Of a stretch of 64,000 nucleotides of DNA, positions 1-8,357 are shown in pieces. Positions within the stretch are counted from its first letter, which is position 1. The number at the start of each line of letters is the position of its first letter. The stretch is from positions 1,736,001 to 1,800,000 of the forward strand of contig OZ250185.1 of assembly GCA_965238265.1 (NCBI GenBank), read 5' to 3'. Source of the DNA: JAJDUF01 sp965238265. GTDB lineage: Bacteria; Chloroflexota; UBA11872; UBA12225; JAJDUF01. Under the pieces are notes generated by a model. The model was not told where the DNA came from. It ran no database searches and saw only the letters and a list, made by a program, of their open reading frames with translations. The translations under genes were made by a program, and so were the position numbers.

Positions 1-1289
1 AGCGCCGCCAGCAACGTCTCAACCAGTGGGAAGAAAACATCGAGCAGCGGGCGGAGCGGCTGGAGCAGCGCGAGCGCGCCATCACGCGGGAGAATGTGAA
101 GGTGGAGCAGCTGCACGCGCAGGCCAAGGCCGCTGCCGAACGGCAGTCTGAGCTTCTGGAGCGCCTGAGCCGTCTGTCTCAGGAGGAGGCCAAGGAGCTG
201 CTCCTCAAGCGCATCGAGGCGCAGATTCGCCAAGAGGCTGCCCGCAGAATGCGGGACATCGAGCAACAGGTGCAGGAGGAAGCCGAGGGGCACGCCCGGC
301 GGATCATCACCGAGGCGATCCAACGCTACGCTTCAGACCAAACCGTCGAGGTGACCCAAACTGTCGTGCCTATTCCCAACGACGAGATGAAGGGACGGAT
401 CATCGGGAAGGAGGGGCGGAATATCCGGGCGCTGGAGCAGGCCACCGGCGTAGACCTCATCATTGACGATACGCCCGAGGCCGTCGTGCTCTCCAGCTAC
501 GATCCCATTCGGCGCGAAATAGCCCGCAACGCCCTCTCCAAGCTGATCCTCGATGGTCGCATCCACCCCACCCGCATTGAAGAGCTGGTGGCCAAGGCCA
601 AGGTCGAGGTCGAGGCGCACATTCGCCAGGAGGGCGAGAAGGCCGCCTACGAAGCCGGCGTCCATGGGCTACCGAAGGAGCTGATCCGCACACTGGGCCG
701 CCTGAAGTTCCGGACCAGCTATGGGCAGAACGTCCTCAATCACTCGCTGGAGGTTGCCCTGCTCGCCGCGACGATGGCCGGTGAGCTACACGCAGACGCG
801 GATATTTGCCGTCGTGGCGGACTGCTCCACGACATCGGTAAGGCGGCAACGGCGGATGCCGAAGGCTCGCACGCGCTCGTTGGCGCGGAGATGGCTCGCC
901 GTCACAACATTGCCCCCAAGATTGTGCATACGATTGCGGCGCACCACTTCGAGGAAGAACCGCAGACGGTCGAGGCGTTTCTGGTGGCAGCAGCCGACGC
1001 GATCTCGGCATCGCGTCCCGGCGCCCGCCGCGAGACTACTGAGGACTACATCAGGCGCTTGTCCGCGCTCGAAGAAGTCGCAAGCTCGTTTCCCGGTGTG
1101 GAGCGGTCATTCGCGTTGCAGGCCGGACGCGAAATCCGCATTCTGGTCACTCCCGAAGAGGTGGACGAGTACGCAGCCCATCGGCTCGCCTCGGACATCG
1201 TTAACAAGATCGAAGAATCGCTCAACTATCCCGGCCAAATCAAGGTGACGGTGATCCGCGAGACTCGCTTCGTCGAGTACGCCCGCTAA
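1..1289 (+). CDS. rny: Ribonuclease Y, 5'-truncated by window edge
   Basis: Membrane-anchored endoribonuclease that starts mRNA decay. The frame is open from base 3, so the N-terminal membrane anchor and part of the coiled coil lie outside the window; the GTG at 96 is internal. What remains is a charged Gln/Glu/Arg coiled coil (to about base 350), a KH RNA-binding domain with the GRIIGKEGRNIRALE signature near bases 390-500, and an HD phosphohydrolase domain with HSLEVALLAA and LLHDIGKA near bases 740-850. The end VIRETRFVEYAR is the usual RNase Y C-terminus. Domain order and C-terminus match the family, so identity is secure. The next gene (KTSC) follows 46 bp downstream with its own ribosome-binding site. 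Confidence 0.96.
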   Translation, partial: RRQQRLNQWEENIEQRAERLEQRERAITRENVKVEQLHAQAKAAAERQSELLERLSRLSQEEAKELLLKRIEAQIRQEAARRMRDIEQQVQEEAEGHARRIITEAIQRYASDQTVEVTQTVVPIPNDEMKGRIIGKEGRNIRALEQATGVDLIIDDTPEAVVLSSYDPIRREIARNALSKLILDGRIHPTRIEELVAKAKVEVEAHIRQEGEKAAYEAGVHGLPKELIRTLGRLKFRTSYGQNVLNHSLEVALLAATMAGELHADADICRRGGLLHDIGKAATADAEGSHALVGAEMARRHNIAPKIVHTIAAHHFEEEPQTVEAFLVAAADAISASRPGARRETTEDYIRRLSALEEVASSFPGVERSFALQAGREIRILVTPEEVDEYAAHRLASDIVNKIEESLNYPGQIKVTVIRETRFVEYAR

Positions 1290-1335
1290 GAGAACTTGTC
1301 GGGGCAAACAGTGCCGTGCGGAAAGGAGGGTACCG

Positions 1336-1548
1336 ATGGATAGAAAGCCGGTTCGTTCTAGCAACATCCGGTCGGTCGGGTATGAGGTAGAAACCCAAGT
1401 GCTGGAGTTGGAGTTTCATAGTGGCGGGATCTACAGGTACCCTGGCGTGCCTGAGGTGATCTACCGGGGCCTAATGTGAGCCGCCTCAAAGGGTTCCTAC
1501 TTCCACCAAAACATCAAGGACCGGTATCCATTCAGGCGGGTGAGATAA
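1336..1548 (+). pseudogene. KTSC-domain protein interrupted by an in-frame TGA
   Basis: A short gene with a near-perfect ribosome-binding site (AAAGGAGGG at 1322-1330, five bases before ATG 1336). The reading gives VRSSNIRSVGYEVETQ, a β-strand segment and YRGLM, then TGA at 1477-1479 (codon 48). It continues in the same frame with AASKGSYFHQNIKDRYPFRR and stops at TAA 1546-1548. Both halves together are a complete 70-codon KTSC domain, named for its conserved Lys-Thr-Ser-Cys-like residues and thought to bind nucleic acid. The TGA occupies a single residue position, since family members have about three residues between LM and SKG. It could be a nonsense mutation, a sequencing error or readthrough. 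It ends 7 bp before the OLD nuclease and may be co-transcribed with it. Confidence 0.8.
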
Positions 1549-1555
1549 CGACGCG

Positions 1556-3523
1556 ATGTTCATTCAAGAAGTCCACGTGAAGAATTTTCGATCAATTTTG
1601 GACGAATCACTCCCCTGCGATTCCCTTACTGCATTGGTGGGACGAAACGGCTCCGGTAAGTCCTCGTTTCTGAGCGCTCTTGAACTCTTCTATAACCCAT
1701 CTTCTGCGATTACAGAAGAAGACTTTTACTCTGCGGACACAACCAATGATATAGAGATCGCGGTTACGTTTACCAGCCTTAGCGCAGAAGAAAGAGAATT
1801 TTTCGCTGCATATATACATAACGAAGTACTGACAATCGTTCGGGTATTTTCTGATCCACTGAAAGGGAAGTCAGGGAATTATTACGGGATGCGGCTACGA
1901 AACCCCGAATTTGTCTGCGTTAGAGAGGCGGGTGGAAAAAGGGATATTACGAACAAGTATAACGAGATCAGAGGGATGCAAGAGTATTCGTCGTTACCCT
2001 CCGTTCGTTCTGGAGATGCCGCACTAGCAGCATTGGCCGATTGGGAAAGCCAGAACCCAGCACAGTGTTCACCCCTACGAGACGATGGACAATTCTTTGG
2101 ATTCGCACAGGTGGGTCAAGGTTACCTAGGACGGTACACTAGATTCATACATATACCAGCAGTGCGGGATGCACAAGAGGATGCTACTGAGAGGAGAGGA
2201 TCATCCGTCACAGAAATAATGGATCTCGTAGTACGGAATGCACTGGTAAACCGGAAAGACCTTGGGGATTTCAAACAGCATACACAAGATCAGTACAGAG
2301 AAATCATGGGCCCTGAAAACCTCACGGAGTTGAACGACCTAGAGCATGGTTTATCGAACACTCTTCAATCCTATGTTCCGGATGCCAGCGTCCTTCTTAG
2401 ATGGTCCGAGTTCGCGGATATTGAGATTCCGATGCCGCGGGCACAGATCAGGCTTCAGGAGGATGGCTATGAATCGACAGTTGAGAGAACTGGGCATGGC
2501 CTCCAACGAGCATTCATCGTCACGATGCTGCAGCACCTTGTCGCTGCACAGGGGGCAGAGGTGACGCCAGAAGACGAATCCTTGGCGGAAAATGCAAGTC
2601 TGGAATCCGGAGATACTCTTTTATCCAGCCTCGTGCTCGCAATTGAGGAGCCAGAACTATATCAGCATCCAAGTCGTCAGCGCCATTTGTCATCAGTCCT
2701 GTTGAAACTTGCCACTGGCACAATTCCGGGTGTCGCTAAGAACACCCAGGTCATTTATACTACCCACTCTCCACTATTCGTCGGCTTGGATCGCTTCGAC
2801 CAGATTCGGGTCTTAAGAAAAATCCCTCATCAGACTGATAAGCCGAAGGTAACCCAGTTGAAGAAAGCAGATATGGATGCGGTAGCAGACGAGCTGTGGA
2901 AGGCAAATGGTAAACAAGGAGCTAGGTTTACGGCCGAAACACTACGCCCACGCCTTGAGGCACTAATGACTCCCTGGATGAACGAGGGCTTCTTTGCAGA
3001 TATAGCGGTGTTGGTGGAGGGTGAAGACGACCGCGCGGCGATTCTCGGAGCTGCAAAATCAATGAATCACGAATTCGACAGCATGGGAATCGCTGTCATC
3101 CCCTGTTCTGGGAAGGCCAGCCTGGATCGTCCGTTGATCATCTTCCGCCAGCTTGGTGTTCCTGTGTATGTTGTGTGGGATGGCGACTGCAACGACAGAA
3201 ACGCAAAGCCGGAAAACAACAAGTACCTTCTGCGTATTCTTGGCCAGAAGGAACAAGGATGGCCTGACTTTGTTGGGGACGCATGCGCTTGCTTCAAGGT
3301 CAAGCTGGAGGAAACGCTGAAATGTGAAATAGGAGCCGATCTTTTCGAGAAATGTCTTTCGGAGGCAAAATCCGATTTGGGAATAACAGCAAAAAAACAA
3401 GCGCTCAAGAATACGACAGTGATCCAACGTATCCTTGAAAAAGCTCGTTCTTGTGGAAAGATTAGCACGTCACTCAGGGATATCGTCGAAAATATCATCA
3501 CTCTCAAGGGACAGAGCCTGTAG
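1556..3523 (+). CDS. OLD-family ATP-dependent nuclease (AAA ATPase + TOPRIM)
   Basis: Predicted ATP-dependent DNA nuclease of the overcoming-lysogenization-defect family, whose members often act in phage defence. Residues 1-60 begin as an SMC/RecF-like head (FIQEVHVKNFRSI) with Walker A GRNGSGKSS at 29-37. Walker B is in LVLAIEEPELYQHPS near 361-375, followed by a TTHSP H-loop near 402. The TOPRIM domain starts near 485 with VLVEGEDD, and WDGDCND near 541 supplies the acidic metal ligands. Length (655 aa) is normal for a class 1 OLD protein. No UvrD-type helicase (GajB) or reverse transcriptase is adjacent, so it is not an evident Gabija or retron. Base composition is clearly AT-richer than its neighbours, which suggests transfer. 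The native target and role are unknown. Confidence 0.9.
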   Translation: MFIQEVHVKNFRSILDESLPCDSLTALVGRNGSGKSSFLSALELFYNPSSAITEEDFYSADTTNDIEIAVTFTSLSAEEREFFAAYIHNEVLTIVRVFSDPLKGKSGNYYGMRLRNPEFVCVREAGGKRDITNKYNEIRGMQEYSSLPSVRSGDAALAALADWESQNPAQCSPLRDDGQFFGFAQVGQGYLGRYTRFIHIPAVRDAQEDATERRGSSVTEIMDLVVRNALVNRKDLGDFKQHTQDQYREIMGPENLTELNDLEHGLSNTLQSYVPDASVLLRWSEFADIEIPMPRAQIRLQEDGYESTVERTGHGLQRAFIVTMLQHLVAAQGAEVTPEDESLAENASLESGDTLLSSLVLAIEEPELYQHPSRQRHLSSVLLKLATGTIPGVAKNTQVIYTTHSPLFVGLDRFDQIRVLRKIPHQTDKPKVTQLKKADMDAVADELWKANGKQGARFTAETLRPRLEALMTPWMNEGFFADIAVLVEGEDDRAAILGAAKSMNHEFDSMGIAVIPCSGKASLDRPLIIFRQLGVPVYVVWDGDCNDRNAKPENNKYLLRILGQKEQGWPDFVGDACACFKVKLEETLKCEIGADLFEKCLSEAKSDLGITAKKQALKNTTVIQRILEKARSCGKISTSLRDIVENIITLKGQSL

Positions 3524-3603
3524 GACACTATTGTCGGGGAAGTTGTGTCCTGATACCCAGAGCAAGGTTGAGGAAACGTATTTGCATATACCCATCCGAT
3601 CAG

Positions 3604-3628
3604 ATTCGCCAGACACTGTCTGGCGAAT
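3604..3628. terminator. 25-bp perfect palindrome between convergent genes
   Basis: Arms ATTCGCCAGACA (3604-3615) and TGTCTGGCGAAT (3617-3628) pair perfectly around a single C. It lies between the end of the OLD gene (3523) and the end of the convergent lipoate-ligase-like gene (3653). There is no T-tract, so a bidirectional stem terminator is only one reading; a protein-binding or insertion-boundary site is another. Confidence 0.5.
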
Positions 3629-3652
3629 TATCACGATCCCATCAATAGCAGA

Positions 3653-4549
3653 TCAACCAGACGTCATCTCGCCAATGGCGCGCTCCACGCTACGGATGAT
3701 CTCTCCCGCCAAGGCCCGATACGCCGGCGCGAGACCGCCGAGCATCCGCTGCATCGCTGGGCTTAGTGGCGTGCTTTCCTGTGTTACCGGCTCCGGCTGC
3801 GCCCTCGGCAGCGCGTGGAGACCGCCGGCGCGGCGGCCGAGCCGGGTAGCGCCCGCGGCGCGCTCGGCCGCTGTCCCACGCAGCAGGCCGGCCAGACGCG
3901 CCGCGTCGAATCCCAGGAGGATGCCCACCTGATACAGCGTGCCGGCGCGGCGGCGGACCTGGCATAGCCCCACGACTTTGCGCCCGGCTACCAGGACCTC
4001 ATGTGGCGACCGGCCGCCAAAGCAGGTGCGGCGGAGCACGGTCGCGCCGGGGCGCTCGGCAGCGCGGAGCGCGGCGGTGTCGCGGCGCGCTTCGTCCGGC
4101 GCAACGGCGCACGCGGCCCAGCCGAGGCGCCTCAGCGCTCGCGTCAGCCCCTCGCCGAGCCAGGCATAGGCCCGCACCACGTCGCGGCTGCCCAAACTGT
4201 GCGCGGCCGGCAACACGACATCGAGGTTGAGCAGACCGTCATCGGCCAGGACTGCCGTGCCGCCCGAAGAGCGGCGTACCATCGGCAGGCCGGCGCGCGC
4301 ACACGCTGCGGCGTCAAAATCGTCGAGCGGCTGCCCCACTCCGAGCACCAGCGCCGGCTGCGTCGTCACATACCAGCGCAGCGCCGGCGGCGCCCCGGCG
4401 CCAACCGAGGCCAGCAGGCGCTCGCTCCCCGCCAAGAGGTCCGCCGCCGTCCCCGGCGGCTCGTAGATGAGGCGCCAGCCCTCACCACCGTCGCTCCGCG
4501 ACAGGGAGCCGGGGGCTGCGGCGGGAGGCGCTGATTCGATGCGGGTCAT
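3653..4549 (-). CDS. Lipoate–protein ligase A family protein
   Basis: BPL/LplA/LipB-fold acyltransferase or ligase that attaches lipoyl or octanoyl groups to lysines of 2-oxoacid dehydrogenase or GcvH proteins. The substrate loop reads MVRRSSGGTAVLADDGLLNLD (about residues 88-108), including the family RR..GG.AV core. The lysine signature GRKVVGLCQVRR is near 185-196, where the Lys contacts the lipoyl-AMP carboxylate. Length (298 aa) suits the short LplA/LipM-like group without a separate accessory domain. Its start lies 18 bp after the stop of the enolase-superfamily gene on the same strand, so the two are probably co-transcribed, although no functional link is obvious. The exact donor (free lipoate or octanoyl-ACP) cannot be read from sequence. 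Confidence 0.85.
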   Translation of the reverse strand: MTRIESAPPAAAPGSLSRSDGGEGWRLIYEPPGTAADLLAGSERLLASVGAGAPPALRWYVTTQPALVLGVGQPLDDFDAAACARAGLPMVRRSSGGTAVLADDGLLNLDVVLPAAHSLGSRDVVRAYAWLGEGLTRALRRLGWAACAVAPDEARRDTAALRAAERPGATVLRRTCFGGRSPHEVLVAGRKVVGLCQVRRRAGTLYQVGILLGFDAARLAGLLRGTAAERAAGATRLGRRAGGLHALPRAQPEPVTQESTPLSPAMQRMLGGLAPAYRALAGEIIRSVERAIGEMTSG

Positions 4550-4567
4550 CGGTAGCCGGCCGGAAGA

Positions 4568-5686
4568 TCAGTCAGCGAGCGGATCGAAGGCGTGCTCCGC
4601 GAGGGCCTCGTCGTTGAGGCGCGAGCCAAGCCCTGGCCGATCCGGGACTGCGAGGAACCCGTCCTCGATACGCTCCGGGGGATCAACCAGGTTGGCGCGG
4701 TAGGGTACCTCGCCCCAGGCATATTCGAGGATCAGGAAGTTGGTCAGTGCGGCGCAAGCCTGGACGCTGGCCGCCGTGGCGACGGGGCCGCTGGGATTGT
4801 GGGGGGCAACGAGCGCCTGCCACGGCTCCGCCAGCGCTGCTATCCGCTGTAGCTCGGCATAGCCGCCGACGTGCTTGATGTCCGGCATCAATACGTCGGC
4901 CGCGCGCTCTACGATCATATCGCGGAACTCGACGCGGTCGTGAAACCGCTCGCCACTGGCAATCATCATCTCGGCGTCCGCCCGCACCTCGACCAAGCCA
5001 TCCACTTTGTCGTGCGGCACCGGGTCTTCCAGCCAGAACAGCCCGACCGGCGCCAGCTCGCGGGCCACACGCGCGGCGATGGCCGGCGTGAGCCGGCTGT
5101 GGCAGTCAACGAGCACCAGCGCCGCCGGCCCCACCGCCGCGCGCACTGCCCGCACGCGCTCCACCCCCAACTCAATCGTGTACCACGTCTCCGGCTGGTC
5201 GAGCGCGCGCGGCTGCACGTCGTCGAACGGCGCCAGCTTCACGCCCTGAAAGCCTTCCGCCACCGCTGCTCGCGCGTTGGCTGCGAAGCCTTCCGGCCGG
5301 CGATCCGCCGTCGCGCGATTGATGTTGGCGTAGAGCCGGATACGCTGCCGCAACGGCCCGCCCCAGAAGCGATGAATGGGTACGCCGAGCGCCTGGCCGT
5401 TGAGGTCCCATAGCGCCTGCTCCAGCGCCGACGCGGCGGTCCGCAGCAGATGGCCGGCGGTAGCCCCCGGCAGCTGCCGGCTCAACGCGGCCACGCGCGT
5501 CGCATCCTGACCGACGAGCTGCGGTCCCAGGCGATGGCGGATGGCGGCGGCGAGCAGCCGGTCATCGCCGGAGTGGGACGCCTCCCCCAAGCCGACCAGC
5601 CCCTCGTCGGTGTGGATGCGGATGAAGAGCCAATTACCGCGCCGATTGACCTTGACGCCGACGGTCTCGACGGCTGTGATCTTCAT
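4568..5686 (-). CDS. Mandelate racemase/enolase-superfamily dehydratase
   Basis: Cytosolic Mg-dependent enzyme that abstracts the α-proton of a sugar acid, most likely a galactonate- or gluconate-type dehydratase. The N-terminal capping domain (MKITAVETVGVKV) precedes a TIM barrel. Visible barrel motifs are GVKLAPFDD near 147, LVDCHSR near 190 (metal Asp), FWLEDPVP near 216 (metal Glu), ASGERFH near 242 (metal Glu) and VAPHNPSGPVATAAS near 293, the His-containing loop typical of galactonate dehydratase-like members. Length (372 aa) is standard. The substrate is not determined; a mannonate or rhamnonate dehydratase is possible. It is followed at 18 bp by the lipoate-ligase-like gene, and preceded by a hairpin repeat at 5698-5725. 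Confidence 0.88.
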   Translation of the reverse strand: MKITAVETVGVKVNRRGNWLFIRIHTDEGLVGLGEASHSGDDRLLAAAIRHRLGPQLVGQDATRVAALSRQLPGATAGHLLRTAASALEQALWDLNGQALGVPIHRFWGGPLRQRIRLYANINRATADRRPEGFAANARAAVAEGFQGVKLAPFDDVQPRALDQPETWYTIELGVERVRAVRAAVGPAALVLVDCHSRLTPAIAARVARELAPVGLFWLEDPVPHDKVDGLVEVRADAEMMIASGERFHDRVEFRDMIVERAADVLMPDIKHVGGYAELQRIAALAEPWQALVAPHNPSGPVATAASVQACAALTNFLILEYAWGEVPYRANLVDPPERIEDGFLAVPDRPGLGSRLNDEALAEHAFDPLAD

Positions 5687-5697
5687 GGTGCCGTTCC

Positions 5698-5725
5698 CTG
5701 GATTCCTGCGTTCGCGGGAATGACG
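5698..5725. repeat. Dispersed hairpin repeat, CATTCCCGC type
   Basis: A degenerate copy of the dispersed element with core CATTCCCGC-GAAA-GCGGGAATG. It sits 12 bp upstream of the enolase-superfamily start, inside the presumed leader. Other copies are at 7091, 11115, 16495, 28698, 34980, 40646 and 49023. Confidence 0.75.
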
Positions 5726-5765
5726 GATGGGGGTTATGTTCAGAGCGGTGACGGACGTATGTTAA

Positions 5766-6881
5766 TCACCGCGCCGCTCGCTTGTCTATCACGTAGATGC
5801 TCGCCGGCGTGCCCAGTAGCGCCAGCTTCCACCTCTCCTGCAAGGCCAGGCCCGGTTCGGCAGCCAAAATCTGCTCCATGAGGCGCTGCTCGCCGGTGAG
5901 GGCGACCAGCCGCGCCGCCGGCCGGAGTACGCGGCGTATCTCGGCGAGGACCTGCCGATAGAGCGAGCGGTTGTGCTGATGCGACCCCAGCCGCTGGCCA
6001 AAGGGGAGATTCACCACCACCTTATCAACGCTCAGGTCAGCCAAGGGCAGCGCTTCCGCGTTCCATTGGCGTAGCTCAATATCGTCCGTCAGCGGACCGA
6101 CGTTCGCGCGACCGGTGGCGACGGCGTTGCCGTCCAGATCGCCGCCCACAATCCGCTTGTACCGTCCCATCAGCGCCCGCTCGGCCAGGATTGTCCCGGC
6201 GCCACACATCGGGTCTACGAATACATCATCCGGCTGGGGCTTAGAGAGCCACACCATCGCGGCGGCCACCGTCGGTCGGAGCGAGGCCGGGCTGTGTGCC
6301 CGCTTATACGACCGATGGCGCATGGTCCGATCCGATAGCCGGATACCGCAGAGGAACTCCCGCTCCAGGAGCGTGGCCCAAATCTCCAGGTCGGCATCGT
6401 CCTCTACGCGCCGCCACTTCCGGTTGTACCTGCTCAACACTCCTTGTTCGACGGCTCGCTGCATAGCCGCTCTATGGTAGGCATGGCCGCTGCCTTGCAT
6501 CCTGGACACTACTCTGAATCTCGTGCGACCGCGCTGGCGACCGCGCTGGCGTCTCCGGCGTACTCGCCTATGGAGCTGTAGCCCCACGTCGAAGTAGCGG
6601 GATTGCACCATACGTTGTGAGAACGACTGCAACCCGGCTCGGTCTCGCGCCACGGCGCTGGCGTGATCGGTGAGGTAGAACACGTCCTCGGCGGTTCTCA
6701 GTCTCAGCAGGCTCGCCGGGTCATCGCGATACTCGAAGAGGGCCAGCCCGTTCTGCCGGCGATACCGGCGGAAGCCAATCAATCTCGCCGTCGGGCTAGT
6801 GTGCTGCACTTCCCGCCACGTGATCTGCTCCAGGCCGGGCATCGTCTGCGCGTAGAACGTGAAGGCGTTGTTGAACTGCAT
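5766..6881 (-). CDS. THUMP-domain RNA guanine-N2 methyltransferase (Trm14/TrmN-like)
   Basis: SAM-dependent RNA methyltransferase. An N-terminal ferredoxin-like/THUMP region (about residues 1-165, opening AFTFYAQTMPGLEQITWREV) precedes a Rossmann methyltransferase. The SAM-binding motif is VFVDPMCGAGTIL near 217-229. The catalytic NLPFG near 289 takes the place of NPPY. The order (THUMP, then DPMCGxGT, then N-[LP]-P-[FY]-G) matches Trm14/TrmN enzymes that modify tRNA position 6, and also RlmL-type rRNA enzymes; the former fits the length (371 aa) better. A basic patch RRRRQRGRQRGRTR near 105-120 probably aids RNA binding. A strong hairpin element lies 18 bp upstream of the start (6899-6950) and could affect expression. 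Confidence 0.85.
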   Translation of the reverse strand: MQFNNAFTFYAQTMPGLEQITWREVQHTSPTARLIGFRRYRRQNGLALFEYRDDPASLLRLRTAEDVFYLTDHASAVARDRAGLQSFSQRMVQSRYFDVGLQLHRRVRRRRQRGRQRGRTRFRVVSRMQGSGHAYHRAAMQRAVEQGVLSRYNRKWRRVEDDADLEIWATLLEREFLCGIRLSDRTMRHRSYKRAHSPASLRPTVAAAMVWLSKPQPDDVFVDPMCGAGTILAERALMGRYKRIVGGDLDGNAVATGRANVGPLTDDIELRQWNAEALPLADLSVDKVVVNLPFGQRLGSHQHNRSLYRQVLAEIRRVLRPAARLVALTGEQRLMEQILAAEPGLALQERWKLALLGTPASIYVIDKRAAR

Positions 6882-6898
6882 CTTGAAGCGCCACTGCC

Positions 6899-6950
6899 TG
6901 GCCCTAGCCGCACCACCATTGGTGACGATTAGATCGTGCGGCTAGGGCCA
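6899..6950. repeat. Hairpin element, intergenic copy (15-bp perfect arms)
   Basis: Arms 6899-6913 and 6936-6950 are perfectly complementary (core CTAGCCGCAC / GTGCGGCTAG) around a 22-nt loop. Read on the minus strand, the loop ends in GGTG before GTGCGGCT, like the copy inside pfkB, which also has a 22-nt loop. About 12 of 22 loop positions agree. It lies directly upstream of the RNA methyltransferase gene. Confidence 0.75.
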
Positions 6951-7020
6951 AGCACCGCTGCATCCTGCCCAGCGGGTCGTGCAGCACGATAGCAGAGGCC
7001 GGCTATCCGCCGCTGACCAC

Positions 7021-7116
7021 CGGCCTCACCCCCCGGCCCCCTTTCCATCGCCAAGCGATAGAGAGGGGGGATGTGCGGCGGAGGCCGCCGTCATTCCCGC
7101 GAAAGCGGGAATCCAG
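7021..7116. repeat. Two dispersed spacer repeats side by side
   Basis: Bases 7021-7072 carry the CACCCCCGGCCCC...GATAGAGAGGGG element, also seen near 27680, 34900 and 41600. Bases 7091-7115 carry a clean copy of the CATTCCCGC-GAAA-GCGGGAATCC hairpin. The rest of the 6951-7211 spacer shows no gene. Confidence 0.75.
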
Positions 7117-7211
7117 TGGCGGTCAGGGCGTAGAGATAGCGGCAGCACAGCAAATTGGTAGGCCATACCCTGCTAGAATGCGGGGTAGAGTGGCTGATGC
7201 GCGGAGGACGG

Positions 7212-8285
7212 GTGCAGCATATGGAAATCAAGGAAGTACCGCCTCCACACGCCAGCGCTGACCAGCCGCGCGGCACGCAGCCTTCCGGCCGGGGCGTGCT
7301 GGTCGGGGTGTGCTCGTGGACCGATCCGACGCTGCTCCGCTCCGGTTGGTACCCGGCCAGTGCCCAGACTGCCGAGGCACGGCTGCGCTATTACGCCACG
7401 CAGTTCGGGCTGGTCGAGATCGACTCGACGTACTACGCGTTCCCGGTCGAGCGGGCCGTCGCCGGGTGGATCGAGCGGACACCGGACGACTTCATCTTCA
7501 ATGTCAAAGCCTACGCGCCCCTGACCCAACACACCCTGGACATGCGTACACTGCCACCCGCGCTGCGAGACGACCTGCCGGGCCAGCTACGTAGCCAACC
7601 CCGCCTCCACGCCCGCGATGTGCCGTTATGGCTCAAGCGCACGCTGTGGCAGCAGTTTCGGGCTGTCGTCCGGCCACTGCACGCAGCGGGCAAGTTGGGT
7701 GCCATTCTCTTGCAGTTCCCGCCCTGGTTCCGCATCAGCCGCGCCAACCGCGACTACCTCACCCAGATACGGAAATGGCTACCGGACTACCGGCTCGCCG
7801 TGGAGTTTCGCCACATCTCCTGGCTGCAGGAGCGGTCCCGGCAGCAGACACTGGATCATCTGGCCGACCACGGCATGGTCTACGTCTGTGTTGACGAGCC
7901 ACAAGGGTTTCGATCCAGCGTCCCGCCAATCGTCGCGGCGACCAATCCGGCGCTGGGCATGGTGCGCCTGCACGGCCGCAACCGCGCGGCCTGGGCCTCG
8001 CCGGGTCAGCACGGCGCCGAGCAGTCCAAGTACCGCTACCGTCCGGCCGAGCTGAACGAATGGCTGCCCAAGGTGCGGGAGCTGGCCGCGGCGACTGCCC
8101 AGACACACGTGCTCTTCAACAATTGCTTTGCCGACAACGGCGTGAGCAACGCCGGCGAGTTCGCCCAGCAGCTGGGCGTCCATGCTCCCCGTCGGCCGGC
8201 GCCGCGCTACCTGCCCGGCCTGGAGCCACCGCCGGAGGAAGCGCGCGACAGCAGGCCGGGTGCTGACCCCGGCGCTACGGTATGA
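7212..8285 (+). CDS. DUF72 domain-containing protein (YecE-like)
   Basis: Member of the DUF72 (YecE) TIM-barrel family, whose biochemical function is unknown. The core starts at GVLVGVCSWTDPTLLRSGWYP and contains YYATQFGLVEIDSTYYAFP (the E-[VI]-[DN]-x-[TS]-Y signature), FNVKAYAPLTQH, LLQFPPWF, YRLAVEFRH and VRLHGRN, in the usual order. The start is a choice between GTG 7212 (four bases after GGAGG at 7203-7207) and ATG 7221; the extension further upstream to 7155 is open but unconserved. There is an insertion-like segment around LPPALRDDLPGQLRSQPRLHA. It is the first gene of the plus-strand run that leads into apt and the methylthioadenosine genes, 72 bp before apt. Confidence 0.85.
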   Translation: MQHMEIKEVPPPHASADQPRGTQPSGRGVLVGVCSWTDPTLLRSGWYPASAQTAEARLRYYATQFGLVEIDSTYYAFPVERAVAGWIERTPDDFIFNVKAYAPLTQHTLDMRTLPPALRDDLPGQLRSQPRLHARDVPLWLKRTLWQQFRAVVRPLHAAGKLGAILLQFPPWFRISRANRDYLTQIRKWLPDYRLAVEFRHISWLQERSRQQTLDHLADHGMVYVCVDEPQGFRSSVPPIVAATNPALGMVRLHGRNRAAWASPGQHGAEQSKYRYRPAELNEWLPKVRELAAATAQTHVLFNNCFADNGVSNAGEFAQQLGVHAPRRPAPRYLPGLEPPPEEARDSRPGADPGATV

Positions 8286-8357
8286 TCGCCGGGCAGAGTT
8301 GTGGCGTGCCGCCCGCGCCGGGGCGCCATGTACTTGCACTGAAAGGATACGGATGGC

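Noticed and set aside
1556..3523. Gabija (GajA) or retron assignment for the OLD nuclease
   Set aside because: No UvrD-like GajB, reverse transcriptase or ncRNA is adjacent.
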